From the NCBI RefSeq assembly GCF_001429025.1, contig NZ_LMHT01000001.1:1-64000 (forward strand): a DNA stretch of 64,000 nucleotides. Direction: 5' to 3'. This document shows positions 9,390 to 19,400 of this stretch, one piece after another. This DNA comes from Phenylobacterium sp. Root700. Lineage in GTDB: Bacteria > Pseudomonadota > Alphaproteobacteria > Caulobacterales > Caulobacteraceae. The translations under genes and the position numbers were made by a program. The notes below the pieces were generated by a model. That model had not been told where the DNA came from. It did no database searches and was given only the letters and a program-made list of their open reading frames with translations. Every line of letters starts with the position of its first letter. The stretch's first letter is position 1.

Positions 9390-9438
9390 TAATCTGCCCC
9401 TAAGGTATTTTTTGGGGGGCCAGATTTCCGCTAAGTAC

Positions 9439-9510
9439 TGGAGCGGGCGATGGGATTCGAACCCACGACATTCAGCTTGGGAAGCTGACGCTTACTGAGG
9501 ATTTACCCGC
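9439..9510 (-). pseudogene. tRNA-Gly(CCC) fragment, probable attachment site
   Basis: On the minus strand, positions 9490-9439 give an intact tRNA 3' part. There is an anticodon stem TCAGC/GCTGA with loop TTCCCAA (anticodon CCC, glycine), a T-arm with GTTCGAA, the acceptor 3' strand CGCCCGC and an encoded TCCA end. The 5' part (9510-9491) begins GCGGG, which can pair with the acceptor end, but the D-arm is missing its GG and its stem does not pair. This is therefore either a 3' duplicate left by an integrating element or a decayed tRNA. No integrase gene is visible nearby. Confidence 0.6.
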
Positions 9511-9899
9511 AGTTGGGTGCCAAAGCTATCGACTGGCTCCCTCACGAGACTCGAGATGAACAGCGACGCTTCCCGCCATCCCAATTTGTATTCCGGTCAT
9601 GCGGCCGAACGGCACCATGGGTCCAAGCGCCGTCTTCCTAGCGCCAACACCGGAAATTGCATCGTCGGCCGGAAGCGGACACTCATACCTACCCTCCTCT
9701 ATTCCTGCGCTGAGCTGTTTCGCCGTCGCAGGAGCCTTGTCGCGCCTGAAGGCGGGATCTGCGAGGGCTCCAGCCAGACCCGCGCCTCAACTACCTGGCG
9801 GTCGTGACCAGCGACTTGGTCGCAGCCCAGCTCTTGCCCTTTTGGTGAATCCAAGCCCAACTGCGCGCCGTCGCGGGGGCGATAGAGGGACAATCTGAC

Positions 9900-10301
9900 A
9901 TGGACGCCGTCACATCCGGCCACGCTGCGGCGCTATGGGTCGGCCTGCATCTGATCTTGCTGCTGGTGCTGTCGCTGCTGGTCGTGCGCCAGCGCCAACG
10001 CCACAAGGTCGCGCTGGGCGACGGCGGGGTGCCCGAGCTGGCCCAGGCGATCCGCGCCTTTGGCAACGCCACCGAATATGTGCCCGCCGCCATGGTCGGG
10101 ATCGCGGTGCTGGCGCTGGTCGATGCGCCGCCGCTGGCCATCCACCTGACGGGCCTCTTCCTGTTCGCCGGGCGGCTGCTGCACGGGTTTGGCCTGTCGC
10201 GCAGCGGCGGGACCTCGTTCGCCCGCGCCATCGGCATCACCCTGACCTGGCTGGCCTATGTGTTCGCCAGCGTCGCCCTGCTGTTCTACGCGATCGCCTA
10301 A
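9900..10301 (+). CDS. MAPEG family membrane protein
   Basis: A 133-residue integral membrane protein with four hydrophobic segments. The conserved block AIRAFGNATEYVP is typical of the MAPEG family (membrane-associated proteins in eicosanoid and glutathione metabolism), whose bacterial members are glutathione-dependent transferases or peroxidases of unknown substrate. The length fits the family. AGAGGGA lies before the ATG. It is the first core-type gene to the right of the accessory region and is followed about 30 bases later by pmbA on the same strand. Confidence 0.88.
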   Translation: MDAVTSGHAAALWVGLHLILLLVLSLLVVRQRQRHKVALGDGGVPELAQAIRAFGNATEYVPAAMVGIAVLALVDAPPLAIHLTGLFLFAGRLLHGFGLSRSGGTSFARAIGITLTWLAYVFASVALLFYAIA

Positions 10302-10332
10302 CGCGCTTGCCGCGCGCGCCGCATCCCGCCAT

Positions 10333-11673
10333 ATGGCCAGGATGGAAGAGAGCCTCTTAGCCGATGTCGTCGCCGCCGCGCTGAAAGCCGGGGCCGACGC
10401 TGCTGAAGCCGTGGGCGCCGAGCGGCGCGCGCTTGGGATCAATGTCCGCCTCGGCGAACTGGAAGAGGTGGAGCGCGAGGAAAGCCGCGATCTCGGCGTC
10501 CGGGTCTTCGTCGGCCAGCGCCAGGCGACGGTTTCCGGCTCCGACATCTCCGCTGAGGCCCGCGCCAAGCTGATCGAGCGCGCCGTGGCGATGGCCCGGC
10601 TGGCGCCCGAGGATCCCTATGGCGGCCTGGCCCCCAAGGACCGGCTGGCCCAGGGGCCGTTCGCCGACCTCGACCTCTACGATCCCACCGAGCCGACGCC
10701 GGAATCGCTGGAAGAGGTGGCCCGCATCGCCGAGGACGCCGCCCGCGCCATGCCGCGGATCACCAATTCCGAAGGCGGCTCGGCCTCGAACTCCTCCACC
10801 CATTGGCGGCTGGTCACCTCGGGCGGCTTCTCGGGCGTCTATCGCGCCTCGGGCTTCTCGGTCGGCGCCTCGGTCGTGGCCGGCGACGGCGAGGCGATGG
10901 AGAGCGGCTATGACGGCCGCTCCACCCGCTACCGCGCCGACCTGCCGGACGCCCACGCCATCGGCCAGGAGGCCGGCCGCCGCGCCGCCGCCCGGCTGGG
11001 CGCGCGCAAGATCGACTCCACCACCGCCGCGGTGATCTTCGAGAACCGCTCGGCCATGTCGTTGATCAGCCCGCTGATCGGGGCCATCGCCGGCCCGTCG
11101 ATCGCGCGCGGCACCTCGTTCCTGAAGGACAAGCTGCACCAGCAGATCTTCGCCAAGGGCGTGAACATCACCGACAATCCGCACAAGCTGCGCGGGCTGG
11201 GTTCCTCGCCCTTCGACGACGAGGGCGTGGCCAACCGCGCCTGGTCGCTGATCGAGGACGGGGTGCTGACCACCTGGATCATGAACACCTCCTCGGCCAA
11301 GCAGCTTGGCCTGGAGACCACCGGCCACGCCTCGCGCGGGCTGGCTGGCGCGCCGGGCGTCTCGACCACCAACCTGACGCTGGAACCTGGAACCCGCACC
11401 CAGGCGGAACTGATGGCCGACGCCGGCCAGGGCCTGCTGATCACCTCGATGTTCGGCCCCTCGCTGAACGGCAACACCGGCGACTGGTCGGTGGGCTGCG
11501 CGGGCTTCTGGTTCGAGAACGGCGAGATGGCCTATCCGGTCGCCGAGATCACCGTGGCCGGCAACCTGATCGACATCTACGGCCGGCTCGTCCCGGGGTC
11601 TGATCTGGAATTCCGCGGCTCGGCGAACTCGCCGTCGCTGCTGGTCGACGGCCTGGCCATAGCCGGGCGCTGA
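10333..11673 (+). CDS. pmbA: PmbA/TldE-type metalloprotease homologue
   Basis: PmbA (TldE) forms a heterodimeric protease with TldD that degrades unfolded peptides and matures some microcins. The protein has about 446 residues, the usual length. The N-terminal EREESRDLGVRVFVGQR, the central ARKIDSTTAAVIFENRSA and the C-terminal FWFENGEMAYPVAEITVAGN are family hallmarks. Like other PmbA proteins it lacks the zinc-binding HExxxH of TldD. The start is uncertain between ATG 10333 and ATG 10342; an open frame continues upstream into the MAPEG gene. The stop overlaps the start of the next gene (TGATG). Confidence 0.92.
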   Translation: MARMEESLLADVVAAALKAGADAAEAVGAERRALGINVRLGELEEVEREESRDLGVRVFVGQRQATVSGSDISAEARAKLIERAVAMARLAPEDPYGGLAPKDRLAQGPFADLDLYDPTEPTPESLEEVARIAEDAARAMPRITNSEGGSASNSSTHWRLVTSGGFSGVYRASGFSVGASVVAGDGEAMESGYDGRSTRYRADLPDAHAIGQEAGRRAAARLGARKIDSTTAAVIFENRSAMSLISPLIGAIAGPSIARGTSFLKDKLHQQIFAKGVNITDNPHKLRGLGSSPFDDEGVANRAWSLIEDGVLTTWIMNTSSAKQLGLETTGHASRGLAGAPGVSTTNLTLEPGTRTQAELMADAGQGLLITSMFGPSLNGNTGDWSVGCAGFWFENGEMAYPVAEITVAGNLIDIYGRLVPGSDLEFRGSANSPSLLVDGLAIAGR

Positions 11674-12467
11674 TGCAGGACAGGGCCGCCGACCTCCAGC
11701 TCATCATCGACGCGGCCCGCGAAGCCGGCGCGCTGGCCCAGCGGCTGCGCACCGCCGGCCTCGACGTTCAGTACAAGGAAGGCGACTCGCCGGTCACCAA
11801 CGCCGACCTGGCGACCGACGCCCTGATCAAGGAACGGCTGACCACCGCGCGGCCGGACTATGGCTGGCTGTCGGAGGAGACCGCCGACAACCCCGCCCGC
11901 CGCAACCACCGGCGGCTGTTCGTGGTCGATCCGGTCGACGGCACCCGCGCCTTCATCAAGGATCGGCCCTGGTGGGCGGTCTCCATCGCCGTGGTCGAGG
12001 ACGACCAACCCGTGGCCGGCGTGGTCTTCGCGCCCGACCTGGATGAGACCTATCATTCGACGGCCGGCGGCGGCGCCTGGCTGAACGGCGCAGCCATCCA
12101 CGCCTCGCAGCGCGACGTGGTCGAGGGCTGCGGCATGGTCGGCGACGTCCGCATGTTCAGCCACCCCGCCTGGCCGACGCCCTGGCCGGAGATGCGCATC
12201 GAGGCGCGGAACTCGACCGCCTACCGGATGTGCGTGATCGCTTCGGGCGCCTTCGACGCGACCCTGGCCCTGGTTCCGAAGTTCGACTGGGACCTGGCCG
12301 CCGCCGATCTGATCGCGCGCGAGGCCGGCGCCTTCGTCGGCGACCATCTGGGCCGCCCGTTCTCCTATAACGGCCCAAAACCCGCGCAACCGAGCCTAGT
12401 ATGTGCGGCGCCGCGTCTCGCCCCATTGATCCTGGAGCGCGTACGGCATATTGCCCTAACGAACTGA
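11673..12467 (+). CDS. cysQ: Inositol monophosphatase family, CysQ-like
   Basis: A 264-residue lithium-sensitive phosphatase of the FIG/inositol monophosphatase superfamily. The metal-binding residues are in SEET, VDPVDGTRAF and, near the C-terminus, FDWDLAAAD. The DGTRAFI variant and the overall pattern fit alphaproteobacterial CysQ, which removes the 3'-phosphate from adenosine 3',5'-bisphosphate made in sulfate assimilation. Start and stop of pmbA overlap by one base, implying translational coupling. A general inositol-phosphatase role is possible but less likely, given that a closer inositol monophosphatase is encoded at 49,814-50,647. Confidence 0.85.
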   Translation: MQDRAADLQLIIDAAREAGALAQRLRTAGLDVQYKEGDSPVTNADLATDALIKERLTTARPDYGWLSEETADNPARRNHRRLFVVDPVDGTRAFIKDRPWWAVSIAVVEDDQPVAGVVFAPDLDETYHSTAGGGAWLNGAAIHASQRDVVEGCGMVGDVRMFSHPAWPTPWPEMRIEARNSTAYRMCVIASGAFDATLALVPKFDWDLAAADLIAREAGAFVGDHLGRPFSYNGPKPAQPSLVCAAPRLAPLILERVRHIALTN

Positions 12468-12484
12468 GCAATTTGGGGAATACC

Positions 12485-12721
12485 ATGCCCGAGAAACAGC
12501 TTCTGCATCTCGTGATCGGCGGCGAACTGGAGGATCTGGAGCACAACCAGTTCCGCGACCTCTCCAAGATCGACCTGGTGGGCGCCTATGCCAGCCACGC
12601 CGAAGCCCTCGCCGTCTGGCGGCAGAAGGCCCAGGCCACGGTGGACAACGCGCTGATGCGTTACTTCATCATCCACGCCCACAAGTTGCTCGATCCCGGC
12701 AAGGACCCGCAGCAGGACTAA
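12485..12721 (+). CDS. DUF4170 domain protein
   Basis: A 78-residue protein starting MPEKQLLHLVIGGEL and containing the block IDLVGAYASHAEALAVWRQK, typical of the DUF4170 family, which is common in alphaproteobacteria and usually sits beside the CysQ-like phosphatase and lipid A genes, as here. Function is unknown. The ATG at 12485 is preceded by GGGGAA. A longer in-frame reading from 12401 would run back into cysQ and is rejected. Confidence 0.85.
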   Translation: MPEKQLLHLVIGGELEDLEHNQFRDLSKIDLVGAYASHAEALAVWRQKAQATVDNALMRYFIIHAHKLLDPGKDPQQD

Positions 12722-12732
12722 GCGCCCGCTTC

Positions 12733-12852
12733 AAGATCCTCCCCCGCTGGGGGAGGTGGCGCGCGCAGCGCGACGGAGGGGGCTCTCCGGCGAGGCCGAA
12801 GCCCCCTCAGTCAGCCATTCGGCTGACAGTTCCCCCAGAGGGGGAGCATCTG
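12733..12852. repeat. Intergenic palindromic repeat element
   Basis: A dense cluster of inverted repeats. CTCCCCC pairs with GGGGGAG at 12739-12755. A GAGGGGGCT/AGCCCCCTC pair lies in the middle. GTCAGCC pairs with GGCTGAC around an ATTC loop. A second CCCCC/GGGGG hairpin follows near 12830-12845. Such mosaic hairpin elements are repeated between genes in Caulobacterales and sphingomonad genomes. Here it lies between the convergent DUF4170 and phosphatase genes and may serve as a transcription barrier. Confidence 0.7.
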
Positions 12853-12860
12853 GCGCGGCG

Positions 12861-13526
12861 CTATTCCCGCTTCAGAATGCCTTCGGTCAGCAGCCGGCCC
12901 CACATCTGGGCGCGGAAATCGGCCTTGATGCCGGCCTCGTCGTAGGCGTCGCTCATCACCCAATCGAGGAAGCTCTGTCCCTTGGGTTCGCCCTCGGCCA
13001 GATAGCGCTCGAAGGTGTAGTCCAGCACCCCGGTCTTGCCTTGCTTCACATGCAGGTAGCGCAGGCTGAGCTGGTCCAGGGCATCGCGGATCGGCAGGCC
13101 CTTGCGGAAGTGCATGTAGAACACGCTCATGATGCCGGCCCGGTCCGCGCCCGACTTGCAGTGCATCAGGGCCGGATATTCGATGGTCTCGAACAGCTCC
13201 TTGGCGCCCAGCACGCGGGCGCGGCTCGGCACCTCGCGCGAGGTGATGGTGAAGTCGACCATCTTCAGGCCCAGGCGCTGGCAAGCGTCCTTCTCCAGCG
13301 CGTGGAAGCTGGCGTCGAACCCGCCGCGCAGGTTGATCACCGTCTTGATGCCGCGCTTCTTCCACTCGGCCAGCTGATGAGGCCAGGGCTGGTTGGTGCG
13401 CACCAGCTCGTCGCTGATCCAATGGGCGTTGGAGAAGCCCAGGCGCAGATAGGCGTGATCCTTCCAGAGATAATCCAGATAGGTCGAGATGCGCCCCTTG
13501 GGCGTGGATAGGTCGAAATCGGCCAA
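12861..13526 (-). CDS. Tyrosine/dual-specificity phosphatase family protein
   Basis: A 221-residue protein with the cysteine phosphatase signature H122-C123-x5-R129 (HCKSGADRAG) and an upstream TVINLRGG strand, as in bacterial proteins related to eukaryotic dual-specificity phosphatases. It probably acts on phosphotyrosine or on a phosphorylated lipid or sugar. No ATG fits; the TTG at 13526 has AGGAAG six bases upstream and gives a sensible N-terminus. It is divergent from the msbA-type transporter gene, so the two may share a promoter region. Its position among lipid A genes could point to envelope metabolism, but this is only inference. Confidence 0.82.
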   Translation of the reverse strand: MADFDLSTPKGRISTYLDYLWKDHAYLRLGFSNAHWISDELVRTNQPWPHQLAEWKKRGIKTVINLRGGFDASFHALEKDACQRLGLKMVDFTITSREVPSRARVLGAKELFETIEYPALMHCKSGADRAGIMSVFYMHFRKGLPIRDALDQLSLRYLHVKQGKTGVLDYTFERYLAEGEPKGQSFLDWVMSDAYDEAGIKADFRAQMWGRLLTEGILKRE

Positions 13527-13602
13527 GAGGGCTTCCTGTGTGAGGCGCCTAGATATGCGTTTCGCGCGCCCGGCGAAAGCGCGGTGCGTCGATCAGGCCG
13601 CC

Positions 13603-15428
<1,826 letters not shown>

Positions 15429-15432
<4 letters not shown>

Positions 15433-16148
15433 AGAAACTGCTGAGAAACCCTGGCGTCCAGGCGTTCCTGGGCTGGGCGCTGTGGGCGCACCTGGCGACC
15501 ACCCGCCGCACCCGCCGCTGGCGGCATGAGAACGTGGCGTGCGTCGAGCCGGTGCTGACCACCGGCGTCCCGGCCATCGCGCTCTTCTGGCACGGACGCA
15601 TCCCGATCTGCCTTGGCCTGGCCGAGATCTGGTGGCGGCGCACCAAGCTGCGCTGCATGGTCTCGCCCTCGTCGGACGGCGAATTCGTCGCCCAGGCCCT
15701 GGCCCGCGCCAAATTCCCGGCGATCCGCACATCCTCGGCCAAGAAGGGCGACTCCGCCAAGGCCCGCGCCGCCCTCGCCGCGATCCGCGAGGCCATCGCC
15801 TGGGTCAAGGACGGCGGCGTGCTGATCGTCACCCCCGACGGCCCTCGCGGTCCCAACGAGGTGATCGCGCCGGGCGCGTTGCAGATCGCCAAGCGCACCG
15901 GCGCGCCGATCTACCTGATGGGGGTGGCCGTCTCGCCGGTCATCGTGCTCGACACCTGGGACAAGGTGCGGCTGGGCTTGCCCTTCGGACGCGGCGCCAC
16001 GGTCTGGGACGGCCCCTACTACGTGCCCGCCGACGCCGACGACGACGCCATCGCCGCCCTGGTCGAGGACCTGTCGGCCAAGCTCACGGCGACCAACCGC
16101 CGGGCCGACGCGCTGGTCGGACACGTTGATCCCGCCGCCGGGCGGTGA
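15429..16148 (+). CDS. DUF374 lysophospholipid acyltransferase family protein
   Basis: A 239-residue protein with FWHGRIPICL, SSDGEF, and TPDGPRGPNEVIAPGALQIAKRTGAP split over the catalytic core, the pattern of the DUF374 family of membrane acyltransferases. Members acylate lipid A or lysophospholipid intermediates. The TTG start overlaps the msbA stop by four bases (TTGA), consistent with an operon msbA-DUF374-(CDF)-waaA-lpxK. The substrate is not known. Confidence in the family is high, in the exact reaction low. Confidence 0.85.
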
Positions 16149-16159
16149 CACATAGGGTC

Positions 16160-17146
16160 ATGGGTCAAGACCACGACGGGCAGCACCATCACGGCCACGA
16201 CCATGACCACGATCATGGCGCGCACGCCCATGCGCATGGTCACGCCCATGGACCGGGCGGCCACAGCCACGCCCCCAAGGATTTCGGCCGCGCCTTCGCC
16301 ATCGGCGTAGGCCTGAACTTCGCCTTCGTCCTGGCCGAGACCGGGGTCGGCCTCTGGTCGGGTTCGCTGGCCCTGCTGGCCGACGCCGGCCACAATCTCT
16401 CCGACGTGCTCAGCCTGCTGCTGGCCTGGGGCGCGACGGTGCTGGCCAAGTCCGCCCCGACCTCGCGGCGCACCTATGGCCTGCGCAAGGCGACGATCCT
16501 CGCCTCGCTGGCCAACGCCGTATTGCTGCTGGTCGCCGTGGGCGTGATCGTTTCCGAGGCGATCCACCGCTTCAGCGAACCGACCTCCATCGCCACCTGG
16601 CCGGTGATGATCGTCGCCGCCATCGGCGTGGTCATCAACACCGCCACCGCCCTGATGTTCATGAAGGGCCATGAGGACCTGAACATCCGCGGGGCCTTCC
16701 TGCACATGGCCGCCGACGCGGCGGTGTCGCTGGCCGTGGTGATCGGCGCGGGGATCATCGCCCTGACCAGCCTGTTCTGGATCGACCCGGCGCTCAGCCT
16801 GCTGATCGCCGCCGTCATCGTCATCGGCACCTGGAGCCTGCTGCGCGACTCCGTCGACCTGGTGCTGGACGCCGCGCCCAAAGGCGTCGACGTCGAGGCC
16901 GTCCGCGCCTGGCTGCTGGCCCAGCCCGGCGTGACCGAGGTCCATGACCTGCACATCTGGGCCATGAGCACCACCGAGACCGCGCTCACCGCCCACGTCA
17001 CCCGCCCGCAGAACGAGGACGGCGACAACTTCCTGCACGCGACCTGCGAGGGCCTGGCGGCGAAGTTCTCCATCGGCCACTCCACCCTGCAGGTCGAGGT
17101 CGGCCAGGCCGAGCATTGCCGGCTCGTCCACGCTCACGCGATCTGA
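16160..17146 (+). CDS. Cation diffusion facilitator (zinc-type exporter)
   Basis: A 328-residue CDF transporter. The first 40 residues are extremely histidine-rich (HHHGHDHDHDHG and similar), which usually means zinc binding. Six hydrophobic spans follow, with the metal site LLADAGHNLSD in span 2 and HMAADAAVSL in span 5, and a cytoplasmic C-terminal domain containing VHDLHIWAMS. It most likely exports zinc (CzcD/ZitB type). The ATG at 16160 has AGGG upstream; a GTG at 16145 overlapping the previous gene is also possible. Its place inside the lipid A gene block is unusual. Confidence 0.9.
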   Translation: MGQDHDGQHHHGHDHDHDHGAHAHAHGHAHGPGGHSHAPKDFGRAFAIGVGLNFAFVLAETGVGLWSGSLALLADAGHNLSDVLSLLLAWGATVLAKSAPTSRRTYGLRKATILASLANAVLLLVAVGVIVSEAIHRFSEPTSIATWPVMIVAAIGVVINTATALMFMKGHEDLNIRGAFLHMAADAAVSLAVVIGAGIIALTSLFWIDPALSLLIAAVIVIGTWSLLRDSVDLVLDAAPKGVDVEAVRAWLLAQPGVTEVHDLHIWAMSTTETALTAHVTRPQNEDGDNFLHATCEGLAAKFSIGHSTLQVEVGQAEHCRLVHAHAI

Positions 17147-17154
17147 GCCGCGCC

Positions 17155-18411
17155 TTGCGCCCCCTCTCCCTCGCGCTCTACGCCGCCGCGACGCGGCTCG
17201 CCGAACCTCTGGCGCCTGGCCTGCTCGCCCGCCGCGCGGCGCGGGGCAAGGAAGATCCCGCCCGCGTCGGCGAGCGCCTGGGTCACGCCAGCGCGCCGCG
17301 CCCGCCTGGCCCGCTGGTCTGGCTGCACGGGGTCAGCGTCGGCGAGAGCCTCTCGCTCCTGCCGCTGGCCCAGGCCCTGGCCGCGCCGGGTCGGACGCTG
17401 CTGGTGACCTCGGGCACCCGGACCTCCGCCGAGCTCCTGGCCACGCGCCTGCCGCCGGGCGTGATCCATCAATATGCCCCGGTCGATACGCCGGCCTCCG
17501 TGCGCCGGTTCCTGAACCACTGGCGGCCTGACGCCAGCGTCCTGGTCGAGAGCGAGCTGTGGCCAAACCTGATCCTGGCGGCCAAGGCGCGGGGCGTGAA
17601 ACTGGCCCTGGTCTCGGCCCGGATGACCCAGGCCAGCGCCGACGGCTGGGCGCGGGCGCCCGGCGCGGCGCGGGCGCTGCTTTCCGCCTTCGACCTGATC
17701 CTGCCGCAGGAGGCGCAGACTGACGCCCGCCTCACCAAGCTGGGCGCCACGACCGGGCCGCGCCTGAACCTGAAGCTGGTGGGCGAGGCCCTGCCCTTCG
17801 ACGCCGCCGAGCTGGCCAAGCTGAAGACCGCCATCGGTCCGCGCAAGGTGGTGCTCGCGGCCAGCACCCATCCCGGCGAGGACGAGATCGTCGCGTCGGC
17901 CTTCCGCGCCGCGCAGACGGGCGCCCTGCTGATCATTGCACCGCGCCATCCTGATCGCGGCGAGGCGGTCGCCAGCCTGCTGGCGAGCCAGGGCTTCAAC
18001 ACCGCCCGGCGCGGCGCGGAGCAATCGCCCACCCCCGACACCCAGGCCTATGTCGCCGACACCCTGGGCGAGATGGGACTGTTCTTCCGCGTCGCCGACG
18101 TCGCGGTGATGGGCGGCAGCTATGTTCCCTGCGTCGGCGGCCACAATCCGCTGGAGCCCGCGCGGCTGGGCGTGGCCATCGTCACCGGCCCGCACGCCTT
18201 CAACGCCGCGGCGATCTACGCCGAGATGTTCATCGAGGTCGCCGCCCTCGAAACCCCCGACGCAGCGACCCTGACCCGCGACCTGCGCGGCCTGCTCAAC
18301 CAGCCGCTGGTCGCCCGGCGGATCGGGCAGGCGGCGCTGACCTACGCCGAGCGCCAAGGCGCGGCGCTGGACGAGGCGCTGGCCCTACTCAAACCCTTGC
18401 TGCCCGCATGA
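17155..18411 (+). CDS. waaA: Kdo transferase (3-deoxy-D-manno-octulosonic acid transferase)
   Basis: WaaA adds Kdo sugars to lipid IVA in lipopolysaccharide synthesis. The protein has the N-terminal RRAARGKEDPARVGERLG, HGVSVGES, the FNHWRPDASVLVESELWPN block and a GT30-type C-terminal half with GGSYVPCVGGHNPLEPA. The TTG at 17155 gives 418 residues and starts just after the CDF stop. An earlier TTG at 17116 would overlap that gene by 31 bases, so the start is uncertain. The stop overlaps lpxK by four bases (ATGA). Confidence 0.93.
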   Translation: MRPLSLALYAAATRLAEPLAPGLLARRAARGKEDPARVGERLGHASAPRPPGPLVWLHGVSVGESLSLLPLAQALAAPGRTLLVTSGTRTSAELLATRLPPGVIHQYAPVDTPASVRRFLNHWRPDASVLVESELWPNLILAAKARGVKLALVSARMTQASADGWARAPGAARALLSAFDLILPQEAQTDARLTKLGATTGPRLNLKLVGEALPFDAAELAKLKTAIGPRKVVLAASTHPGEDEIVASAFRAAQTGALLIIAPRHPDRGEAVASLLASQGFNTARRGAEQSPTPDTQAYVADTLGEMGLFFRVADVAVMGGSYVPCVGGHNPLEPARLGVAIVTGPHAFNAAAIYAEMFIEVAALETPDAATLTRDLRGLLNQPLVARRIGQAALTYAERQGAALDEALALLKPLLPA

Positions 18412-19400
18412 AGCTCTCAACCCCCCGCTGGTGGTATGTGCGCGAAGGCGCGCCTGCCCCCGTCACCCGCATCCTGCTCAAGCCCGTCTCCTGGATCTGG
18501 GCGGCGGTGACGGCGCGCAAGATCGCGCGCGCCGTTCCGGTCGATCCCGGCGTCCCGGTGATCTGCGTCGGCAACCTGACGGTCGGCGGCACGGGCAAGA
18601 CGCCAGTGGTCCGCGAACTGCTGCGCCGCCTGCCGAACGCCCATGGCCTCTCGCGCGGTTACGGCGGCTCCGAACCGGGGCCCCTACGGGTCGACGCCCG
18701 CGTCCAAAGCGCCCGCGAGGTCGGCGATGAGCCGCTGATGTTGGCGGGCGAGGCGCCGATCTGGATCGCCCGCGACCGCGTGGCCGGCGCCCAGGCCGCG
18801 GCGAAGGCCGGCGCCAAGGTGATCGTCATGGACGACGGCCACCAGAACCCCAGTCTGAAAAAGACCCTGACCTTCGTGGTCGTCGATGGCGAGACGCGCG
18901 ACGACATCTGGCCGCTGGGCGACGGCTCGGTCTTCCCGGCTGGGCCGCTGCGCGAGCCGTTGGCCGTGGGCCTGGCGCGGGCCGACGCGGTGATCCTGAT
19001 GCTGCCCGCCGACTTGGCCGAGCCCGATCCGGCCCTGATCAGGGCGCTGATCAGCAAGCCCATCCTGGTCGCCCGGCTCGATCCCGCCGCGCCGCCGCCA
19101 CCTGGCCCCCAGGTAGGCTTCGCCGGCATCGGCATGCCCTGGAAGGTCGAGCGGGCGCTGAAGGCGGCCGGCTGCGACCTGGTCGACTTCGCCAACTTCC
19201 CCGACCACTTCGCCTATGACGAGGCGACGCTGAAGATGCTGGCCGACCGCGCAGAGCAGTTCGGCGCGGGTCTGGTCACCACCGAAAAGGACTGGGTGCG
19301 CCTGCCCGCCGCCTGGCGCGAACGGGTGCACGCCTGGCCGGTCCGCGCCGTCTTCGAGGACGAGGCGGTGCTGCGCCGGATGCTCGCGCCGTTCGGCTAG
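18408..19400 (+). CDS. lpxK: Tetraacyldisaccharide 4'-kinase
   Basis: LpxK phosphorylates the 4' position of the lipid A disaccharide at the inner membrane. The 330-residue protein has the N-terminal PRWWYVREGAP, the P-loop VGNLTVGGTGKTPVV, the LSRGYGG block, VMDDGHQNP and a C-terminal FPDHFAYDE with LVTTEKDWVRLP, all family hallmarks. It is coupled to waaA by an ATGA overlap. Its TAG stop overlaps the TAG of the convergent penicillin-binding protein gene at the same few bases. Confidence 0.96.
   Translation: MKLSTPRWWYVREGAPAPVTRILLKPVSWIWAAVTARKIARAVPVDPGVPVICVGNLTVGGTGKTPVVRELLRRLPNAHGLSRGYGGSEPGPLRVDARVQSAREVGDEPLMLAGEAPIWIARDRVAGAQAAAKAGAKVIVMDDGHQNPSLKKTLTFVVVDGETRDDIWPLGDGSVFPAGPLREPLAVGLARADAVILMLPADLAEPDPALIRALISKPILVARLDPAAPPPPGPQVGFAGIGMPWKVERALKAAGCDLVDFANFPDHFAYDEATLKMLADRAEQFGAGLVTTEKDWVRLPAAWRERVHAWPVRAVFEDEAVLRRMLAPFG

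Larger units (their letters stand above)
9024..9899. other. Long gene-poor stretch at the edge of the accessory region
   Basis: About 880 bases without a convincing gene. It holds the right copy of the direct repeat (9240-9389), the tRNA-Gly fragment (9439-9510) and about 390 bases to its right in which I see nothing recognisable. Open frames here lack ribosome sites and known motifs. One of them reads WDSNPRHSAWEAD across the tRNA, a well-known false translation of tRNA genes. Confidence 0.6.

Noticed and set aside
9064-9498. A 144-codon frame ending in WDSNPRHSAWEADAY
   Set aside because: The end is a translation of the tRNA-Gly fragment, a classic annotation artefact, and there is no ribosome site.
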